From: an uncultured Lachnospiraceae bacterium
GTDB taxonomy: Bacteria > Bacillota > Clostridia > Lachnospirales > Lachnospiraceae
Length of the DNA: 39,317 bases
Assembly: GCA_949740725.1 (NCBI GenBank)
Contig: CATJIO010000178.1
Span: forward strand, 1-39,317
Reading direction: 5' to 3'
In this document: positions 33,916 through 39,317 of the stretch, piece by piece
How the letters are laid out: every line of letters starts with the position of its first letter
How positions within the stretch are numbered: position 1 is the first letter of the stretch
The notes under the pieces: model-generated
The model's input: only the letters and a program-made list of their open reading frames with translations
Told to the model about the DNA's origin: nothing
Database searches by the model: none
Program-made: the position numbers and the translations under genes

Positions 33916-34918
33916 TTCTAGGAATTTTCTCCAGCTCCTCCAGAAGCTCCTTCAGCGCCTCCCGATGCTTTTCAGGCACAGTCAACCGATTTCCTTTTAA
34001 GATTCCCCTAAAATAAAACCGCTGAAACTTGGGCATCCGTTCCTTCCACTCCCATTTGGACTCCTTAAGAGCCTCCATCCTCTCTGAAAAGCTGACGATC
34101 CGTTCAAAATGCTCCAGGCTGTACTCCTCCACCCGGTTTCTCACCTCAGACTGAATCTCTTCCCGCAACCGAACTGCCTTGGCGGCGGTAGCTTCTGCTA
34201 TACGGGCAACCCTGCTCTCCTTCACTCCGTTCATCCTGGCCGCGGCCTCCTCCCGGATCATCACCTTTCGCTGAGCGGCCTCCTTCTGCGCCAGAGCCAG
34301 ACGCTCGCCCGCCTGCTCCTTCAGCTCACTTTTCAACAGGGCAAGCTGCACCTGCATCTCTTCCAGATTTGTCCGCACTTTGGACATTGCCTCCAAGGCC
34401 CGTCCCAAATCCAGGGCTGATTTCGTGGACTCGATAACGTCCGCCACAAAAACGATCCCCACCAGGCTTACCAAAATCAAGGCTGGCGCCAGGCGAATAC
34501 TCAGCACCAGCTCCTCGATGGGCTTGTGAATCACCTCCGTGAGGAAGATAGTTAAAAAACCCCAGGCAATGGATGAGCTTAAACAGATATACCCTTTGAT
34601 CTGGAATCGCTGATTGCTGTAATCCCAATATTTCACCTTAAATAGCTTTTCCATCCCCCATCCAGTCACATATTCCAGCATGGTCGCCGCGCCCACCCCA
34701 AAAAGATAGACCAGAACCAAGTGATCCTTCACCGGAAGGGAGACGAACAGCATCATCACTGCCCCTGTGCCATACAAAGGCAGCATGGGCAGCCGTAGAA
34801 ATCCCCGGTTGACCAGGCGTCTGGTCTTTAAGGACACATAGGACGATTCAAAGATCCAGCCGAAAAAACAGTAGCAGAAAAAAAACACCAGCCACTGATA
34901 CCATGTGTATTCATACAT
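33908..34918 (-). CDS. Putative ABC-transporter type IV-like membrane protein (PF06541 family) with coiled-coil tail
   Basis: 336 residues. The N-terminal half (about residues 5-175) has several hydrophobic spans ('WLVFFFCYCFFGWIFESSYVSLK', shortened here, and 'LPLYGTGAVMMLFVSLP') and the family blocks 'RGFLRLPMLPLYG' and 'LEYVTGWGMEKLF.VKYWDYS'. This matches the CmpB-like family of unknown function. The C-terminal half is a charged, alanine- and arginine-rich helical region, likely coiled coil in the cytoplasm. Transport has not been shown for the family. It begins 21 bases after the DUF1015 gene and is likely cotranscribed. Confidence 0.75.
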   Translation of the reverse strand: MYEYTWYQWLVFFFCYCFFGWIFESSYVSLKTRRLVNRGFLRLPMLPLYGTGAVMMLFVSLPVKDHLVLVYLFGVGAATMLEYVTGWGMEKLFKVKYWDYSNQRFQIKGYICLSSSIAWGFLTIFLTEVIHKPIEELVLSIRLAPALILVSLVGIVFVADVIESTKSALDLGRALEAMSKVRTNLEEMQVQLALLKSELKEQAGERLALAQKEAAQRKVMIREEAAARMNGVKESRVARIAEATAAKAVRLREEIQSEVRNRVEEYSLEHFERIVSFSERMEALKESKWEWKERMPKFQRFYFRGILKGNRLTVPEKHREALKELLEELEKIPRRK

Positions 34919-34939
34919 ACGATTTCATCCTAATTTTTA

Positions 34940-36181
34940 TCATTCTTCCAGCTTGTGGATAAACAGCCCGCTTCGAAGCTTCGGTTCAAACCAGGTGGAT
35001 TTGGGCGGCATCAAAAGCCCGGCATCCGCCACAGCAAACAGCTCGCTGATGGAGGTGGGATACAGGGAAAAGGCCACCGCTATATCCTCCTTCCCTCTCC
35101 GCTCCAGCTCCTTTAATCCACGGATACCGCCAATAAAATCAATCCGCTGATCCGTCCTGGGATCCCCGATCCCAAGCACTGGGCCTAAGAGGTAATCTTG
35201 AAGCAGAGAAACATCTAGCCCTTTCACCGGGTCATCGCTCTGGATCTCCGGCCTCGCCTCCAGGCGATACCACCTCTTCTGAAAGAACATCCCAAAGCTT
35301 CCCTTCTTCTCCGGCCCGTGGGGGATGCTTCCCATCTCCTCTACCTGAAAGGATTCCCCGATCCGTAATAAAAATTCCTCCTCGGTCAGCCCATTAAGAT
35401 CTTTTACCACCCGATTATAGGGCATAATCATCAACTGATCATCTGGAAACAGCACCGATAAAAAGTAATTAAAGGGCTCCTCCCCCGTATATCCTGGATG
35501 TTCCTCTCTCCGCTTTTGCCCCACCTTCACCGCGGAGGCCGCCCGGTGATGGCCATCTGCAATATAGGTAGCCGGCACATGGGAAAAACTCTCCTCGATC
35601 TCCTTCACCAGTCCAGGCGCCGCCACCTTCCAGGCTTTATGGCCGATCCCATCCTCTGAAAGGAAGTCATATACAGGCTCTCCCAGGCACACCCCATGTA
35701 CCAGCCGATCTAGCCGCTCCACTGACCGGTAGGCTAAAAAGATGGGGCCTGTCTGCGCATTAGTCACGTCCACATGTCGGATCCGATCCTGCTCTTTCTC
35801 CTCTCTGGTATTCTCATGTTTTTTCACCACCTGATGAAGATAATCATCCACCGCGCTGCAGGCCACAATACCCGTCTGGCTCCTTCCATCCATAGTCAGC
35901 TGATAAATATAGTAGCAGGGCGTCTCATCTTGGATAAAGGTTCCCTCTGCCATCCTGGCTTCTAAAAGCTCCTTTGCCTTTGCGTACACACAGTCTTGAT
36001 ACATGTCCACTTCCTCTGCAAACTGTGTCTCCGCCCGATCGATATTCAAAAAGGAGAGGGGATTCCCCTTCACCGCTTCCAAGGCTTCCTCCCGATTATA
36101 CACATCATAGGGAAGGGCCGCCACCTGGGCCGCGCTCTCCCGGACCGGCCTAACCGCTGAAAAAGGCTTCACAACTGCCAT
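34940..36181 (-). CDS. DUF1015 family protein (serine-gene neighbour)
   Basis: 413 residues from the ATG at 36181, which has AGGAGG eight bases upstream; the open frame to 36295 is not protein-like. Family features: 'VVKPFSAVRPVRESAAQVAALPYDVYN' start (shown in part), 'ENTREEKEQDRIRHVDVT', 'YIADGHHRAASAVKVGQKRR' and 'DDQLMIMPYNRVVKDLNG'. DUF1015 proteins are often encoded beside serA/serC in Clostridia, as here. Biochemical role unknown; the DGHHR motif suggests an enzyme active site or metal site, which is inference. Confidence 0.88.
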   Translation of the reverse strand: MAVVKPFSAVRPVRESAAQVAALPYDVYNREEALEAVKGNPLSFLNIDRAETQFAEEVDMYQDCVYAKAKELLEARMAEGTFIQDETPCYYIYQLTMDGRSQTGIVACSAVDDYLHQVVKKHENTREEKEQDRIRHVDVTNAQTGPIFLAYRSVERLDRLVHGVCLGEPVYDFLSEDGIGHKAWKVAAPGLVKEIEESFSHVPATYIADGHHRAASAVKVGQKRREEHPGYTGEEPFNYFLSVLFPDDQLMIMPYNRVVKDLNGLTEEEFLLRIGESFQVEEMGSIPHGPEKKGSFGMFFQKRWYRLEARPEIQSDDPVKGLDVSLLQDYLLGPVLGIGDPRTDQRIDFIGGIRGLKELERRGKEDIAVAFSLYPTSISELFAVADAGLLMPPKSTWFEPKLRSGLFIHKLEE

Positions 36182-36267
36182 CTTACATTCCTCCTCATCA
36201 TCCATTCGCGTATATCGCGCAGCATGCTGCCGGCACAGCCCGGCAAGGGAAATCCTACGGTCAAATG

Positions 36268-36307
36268 CAGAAAAGGGATGCGGCCAAACAGCCATCCTGC
36301 ATCCCTT
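36268..36307 (-). terminator. Terminator after serA
   Basis: On the minus strand AAGGGATGC pairs with GCATCCCTT (9 bp) with an inner GGC/GCC pair, followed by TTCTGC within TTTTCT. It lies between serA and the DUF1015 gene, so the latter may depend on read-through or an unseen promoter. Confidence 0.7.
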
Positions 36308-36382
36308 CTATCTCTACTTGCTAAGTCACTGGCCGCGTGTCCTTATCCCTTTGCGCCGGCCTCCCGCCGTCTAAAAACGTCT

Positions 36383-37543
36383 TTATTTGATTACCCGAAC
36401 CCGCAGCACTCCCTTGATCTCTCTTAATTTCTCAATGGTATTTTCCTCTGCCTTGCTCTCCAAATCTAACAAGGTATAGGCATATTTCTCCCGGCTCTTA
36501 TTGGTCATGTCGGAAATATTGATTCCCTGCTCCGCTAAAATTCCGGTAATTTGCCCGATCATCTTGGGGATATTCCGGTGCATTACCGCCACGCGGCTGG
36601 CTGTGGCACAAGCGCCCATATCACAGGAGGGGTAGTTCACTGAATGCTTAATATTCCCGTTCTCCAGGTAATTCATCATTTCCTTCACCGCCATCACCGC
36701 GCAGTTGTCCTCTGACTCCTCGGTGGAAGCCCCCAGATGGGGAATGGCAATCACATTTTTCATGGCCACTGATTTAGGGTTGGGGAAATCCGTCACATAG
36801 CGGTGCACCTTACCGGACGCCAAGGCCTCGGCCATGGCGTCGTCATCTACCAGCAGATCCCTGGCAAAGTTTAATATAACCACTCCATCCTTCATGGAAT
36901 CCAGGATTTCCTTATTAATCATCTTCTTTGTGGAATCCATCAAGGGCACATGTACAGTAATATAATCGCACTCCTTATAAATGCTGTCCACTGAGGTGAT
37001 GTGCTTTACATCGCGGGAAAGCATCCAGGCTGCATTGACGGAGATAAAGGGATCATAGCCATATACCTCCATGCCAAGAGCAGCGGCCGCATTAGCTACT
37101 TCCGCCCCGATAGCCCCAAGGCCAATTACCCCCAGCTTCTTACCCTTGATCTCATGTCCGGCAAAAGCCTTCTTGCTCTTTTCCACCGACTTGGCGATAT
37201 TCTCATCTTCTCTATTCTCCTGGCACCACTTCATTCCCCCGGCAATATCTCTGGAGGCTAACAGCAGTCCGGCCAGCACTAACTCCTTTACTCCGTTAGC
37301 ATTGGCCCCCGGCGTATTAAATACCACCACACCAGCCTCAGCACAAGTATCCAAAGGAATGTTATTCACTCCGGCCCCAGCCCTTGCCACAGCTAGGAGG
37401 GAGTCAGAAAGATCCATCTCATGCATGGAAGCGCTGCGAACTAAGATTCCCTCAGCCTCATTCCGATCCTCTGTCACTTGATACTGATCCGTAAGCAATG
37501 CCATTCCATACTTAGAAATAGGATTTAAGCAATGTAATTTCAT
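36383..37543 (-). CDS. serA: D-3-phosphoglycerate dehydrogenase
   Basis: First step of serine synthesis: 3-phosphoglycerate to phosphohydroxypyruvate with NAD. 386 residues, the short form. NAD-binding 'GKKLGVIGLGAIGAEVANAA' (about residues 133-152), catalytic residues in 'ARAGAGVNNIPL', 'NFARDLLVDDDAM' and 'NVIAIPHLGASTEESEDN' (His of the His-Glu pair). A C-terminal ACT domain (about 315-386, 'MIGQITGILAEQGINISDM') probably senses serine. ATG with GGGGGA upstream. Starts 14 bases after serC. Confidence 0.95.
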   Translation of the reverse strand: MKLHCLNPISKYGMALLTDQYQVTEDRNEAEGILVRSASMHEMDLSDSLLAVARAGAGVNNIPLDTCAEAGVVVFNTPGANANGVKELVLAGLLLASRDIAGGMKWCQENREDENIAKSVEKSKKAFAGHEIKGKKLGVIGLGAIGAEVANAAAALGMEVYGYDPFISVNAAWMLSRDVKHITSVDSIYKECDYITVHVPLMDSTKKMINKEILDSMKDGVVILNFARDLLVDDDAMAEALASGKVHRYVTDFPNPKSVAMKNVIAIPHLGASTEESEDNCAVMAVKEMMNYLENGNIKHSVNYPSCDMGACATASRVAVMHRNIPKMIGQITGILAEQGINISDMTNKSREKYAYTLLDLESKAEENTIEKLREIKGVLRVRVIK

Positions 37544-37557
37544 GTCCGTTCCCCCTA

Positions 37558-38643
37558 TTAATTTCCATGCTTTTCTTCAAATTCCTTCATAAACTCAACC
37601 AGCTTCTCCACGCCTTCTATGGGCATGGCATTATAAATGCTGGCCCGCATGCCGCCTACAGTGCGATGCCCCTTTAAGTTCTCCAAGCCTGCCGCCTTGG
37701 ACTCCTTGACAAATAAAGCATCCAGCTCCTCATCTCCGGTGACAAAGGGCACATTCATCAGAGAGCGATCCTTTTTCTCCACCGTTCCTTTAAACATCTT
37801 GCTGGAATCCAGGAAATCATAGAGAAGCTTCGCCTTTTTCTCATTGTATTCCTTCATGGCGCTTAATCCGCCCTTTGCCTTCAGCCACTTAAACACCTTA
37901 CCGCAGATATAGATGCCGTAACAGGGCGGCGTATTATACAGTGATCCGGCGGCGGCGTGAGTCTTATACCGCAGCATCGTCGGTGTTCCCGGGAGCACAT
38001 CCTCAGTGATCAAATCCTCCCGGATAATCACGATAACCATGCCTGCCGGGCCAACATTCTTCTGCACGCCGCCGTAGATCACACCGTATTTCGTCACATC
38101 TATGGGCTCAGATAAAAAGCAGGAGGAAACATCGGCAACCAGGGTCTTCCCCTTGGTATTGGGCAGCTGGTGATATACGGTTCCATAAATAGTATTATTC
38201 TGGCAGATGTAAACGTAATCCGCGTCGTCGTCAATGGGAAGATCTGAGCAGTCCGGTATGTAGCTAAAGGTCTTATCCGCACTGGAGGCCACCGCGTTGG
38301 CCTTGCCGTAAAGCTTCGCCTCCTGCCATGCTTTTTTCGCCCACTGTCCGGTAATAATGTAGTCGCCAACCTTGTTTTTAAACAGATTCATGGGAATCAT
38401 GGCAAACTGCTGGGAAGCCCCGCCCTGCAGAAAAAGCACCTTATAATTCTCCGGGATGTTCATCAATTCCCGCAGATCCTTTTCTGCCTCGTCAATAATC
38501 GTTTGAAATGCCTTTGACCGGTGGCTCATCTCCATCACCGACATACCTGTACCCCGGTAGTCCAACATCTCAGCCGCTGCTTCCGTCAGCACCTCCTCTG
38601 GCAGAACCGCAGGGCCTGCCGAGAAATTATATACTCTGCTCAT
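37558..38643 (-). CDS. serC: Phosphoserine aminotransferase
   Basis: PLP-dependent second step of serine synthesis. 361 residues from the ATG at 38643, with AAGGAGG six bases upstream and the canonical start MSRVYNFSAGPAVLPEEVL. PLP site: 'LVADVSSCFLSEPIDVTKYG' and 'VIYGGVQKNVGPAGM' with the Schiff-base lysine in QKN. Also 'LFLQGGASQQFAMIPMNL'. An upstream in-frame ATG at 38667 lies before the ribosome binding site and is not used. It heads the serC-serA operon under a near-consensus promoter. Confidence 0.96.
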   Translation of the reverse strand: MSRVYNFSAGPAVLPEEVLTEAAAEMLDYRGTGMSVMEMSHRSKAFQTIIDEAEKDLRELMNIPENYKVLFLQGGASQQFAMIPMNLFKNKVGDYIITGQWAKKAWQEAKLYGKANAVASSADKTFSYIPDCSDLPIDDDADYVYICQNNTIYGTVYHQLPNTKGKTLVADVSSCFLSEPIDVTKYGVIYGGVQKNVGPAGMVIVIIREDLITEDVLPGTPTMLRYKTHAAAGSLYNTPPCYGIYICGKVFKWLKAKGGLSAMKEYNEKKAKLLYDFLDSSKMFKGTVEKKDRSLMNVPFVTGDEELDALFVKESKAAGLENLKGHRTVGGMRASIYNAMPIEGVEKLVEFMKEFEEKHGN

Positions 38644-38673
38644 GTTGCTCCTCCTTAAAATTTTCATGATTTC

Positions 38674-38702
38674 ATTCTATTAACTTGTTAATGCTTTGTC
38701 AA
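38674..38702 (-). promoter_or_regulatory. serC-serA promoter with internal dyad
   Basis: Minus-strand -35 TTGACA (38697-38702, consensus), 17-base spacer, -10 TAGAAT (38674-38679), start near 38667. The spacer contains the inverted repeat ATTAAC-AA-GTTAAT (38679-38692), a position where a bound protein would block RNA polymerase. Confidence 0.85.
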
Positions 38703-38720
38703 GGTAAAATGTAGGATTTT

Positions 38721-39317
38721 CTACTGAATCTTCAAATCCGTATCATCAAAAGCGTCCTCTATAGGCGCTCCTGCCGGCACCATAGGGAATACCTTATCGT
38801 CACAATTAATCTGGCACTCGATCACCACCGGAATATTCAACTCCATAGCCTCCTTAAGCGCCGGCATAAACTCTTCTTTCTTGGTTACCCGGTAAGCTTT
38901 GGCCCCCATGGCCTCCGCCAGCTTCACAAAATCTACCGCATCATTTAACACGGTCTGGGAGTAGCGCTTTCCGTAGAAAAGGGTCTGCCATTGGCGCACC
39001 ATGCCCAGCACATGGTTATTCATCACGATCTGGATCACCGGGATATTATAACGGGTGGCAGTGGCGATCTCATTCATATTCATGCGGAAACAGCCGTCCC
39101 CGGCAATATTGATTACCGTTTTATCTTTACAGCCCAGCTTCGCCCCGATAGCTGCTCCCAGGCCGTAGCCCATAGTGCCCAGGCCCCCGGAAGTCAGCAG
39201 TGTCCTGGGATTCTTGTAAGGATAGTACTGGGCCGCCCACATCTGATGCTGGCCCACCTCGGTTACAATTAGGGCGTCCCCATGAGTAGCCTCGTAGATC
39301 TGTTCAATAATGTAGGG
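38721..39317 (-). CDS. ilvB: Acetolactate synthase large subunit, C-terminal fragment
   Basis: The frame is open to the window edge (last 198 residues). Thiamine-diphosphate domain: 'TSGGLGTMGYGLGAAIGAKLG', then the motif 'INIAGDGCFRMNMNEIATA' (GDG...N magnesium/ThDP motif), 'VMNNHVLGMVRQWQTLFYGKRYS' (short form here) and 'VIECQINCDDKVFPMVPAGAPIEDA'. The W in 'MVRQWQ' and 'VFPMVPAGA' are typical of biosynthetic IlvB. First committed step of branched-chain amino acid synthesis. No ilvN or ilvC is within the window. Confidence 0.93.
   Translation of the reverse strand, partial: PYIIEQIYEATHGDALIVTEVGQHQMWAAQYYPYKNPRTLLTSGGLGTMGYGLGAAIGAKLGCKDKTVINIAGDGCFRMNMNEIATATRYNIPVIQIVMNNHVLGMVRQWQTLFYGKRYSQTVLNDAVDFVKLAEAMGAKAYRVTKKEEFMPALKEAMELNIPVVIECQINCDDKVFPMVPAGAPIEDAFDDTDLKIQ

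Noticed and set aside
34109-34420. Plus-strand frame over the coiled-coil part of the PF06541 gene
   Set aside because: Antisense shadow of an alanine/glutamate-rich coding region, with no ribosome binding site or motif.

Overview
The window reads as chromosomal DNA of an anaerobic, endospore-forming Clostridium-type Firmicute, most likely a Lachnospiraceae member. This is inferred from the sporulation genes (sigG, a YlmC/YmxH protein), strong AGGAGG-type ribosome binding sites, several TTG/GTG starts, and the gene set. There are no rRNA or tRNA genes, no CRISPR array, no transposase and no prophage. It is mostly a housekeeping region, and the novelty lies in the non-coding DNA.

Layout, left to right (most genes are on the minus strand, so transcription runs right to left). 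1-120: end of an HxlR-type regulator. 210-4248: oligopeptide ABC transporter oppB-C-D-F without oppA. 4332-11469: SNF2 helicase, LacZ-type beta-galactosidase and a phosphopantetheinyl transferase, packed as one operon. 11618-14172: argS and efp. 14369-21833: a long run coaBC-prfC-pepV-scrK-ymxH-nrdR-yqeG-aroD covering coenzyme A synthesis, translation termination, peptide and sugar use, dNTP regulation and the shikimate pathway. 22030-22794: coaX, divergent from coaBC, so two coenzyme A genes share one control region. 22779-24659: an ABC-F ATPase with a regulated leader. 24918-26430: a response regulator with an HD-GYP domain plus an Hpt protein. 26690-27469: sigG. 27554-28788: aroK with a GntR/FCD regulator. 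28984-33078: mreB-recD2-comF operon. 33079-33907: the only long intergenic region. 33908-36181: a PF06541-type membrane protein and a DUF1015 protein. 36383-38643: serA and serC. 38721-39317: 3' part of an acetolactate synthase large subunit.

The two most interesting signals are non-coding. First, the mreB upstream region holds two tandem, paralogous, apparently plus-strand small RNAs at about 33467-33628 and 33776-33915. They share a 29-nt identical core, GAAA-capped 5' hairpins with compensatory changes, a C-rich single-stranded tract, a conserved 3' motif and strong terminators. Their promoters share an upstream AT-rich box at exactly the same distance from the predicted start. Second, the ABC-F gene has a leader encoding a 14-residue peptide, MTAGMIRVRKPAKR. 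It carries the Arg-x-Arg motif of macrolide-dependent ribosome arrest peptides and mutually exclusive RNA pairings, one next to the ABC-F ribosome binding site. This suggests an antibiotic-sensing translational attenuator.

Other regulatory signals found by eye include dyads in or beside the promoters of efp, serC, coaBC/coaX and gntR, a SigG-type promoter upstream of sigG, and a related intergenic repeat upstream of argS and mreB. All functional calls rest on reading motifs in the translated sequence; no database search was possible.
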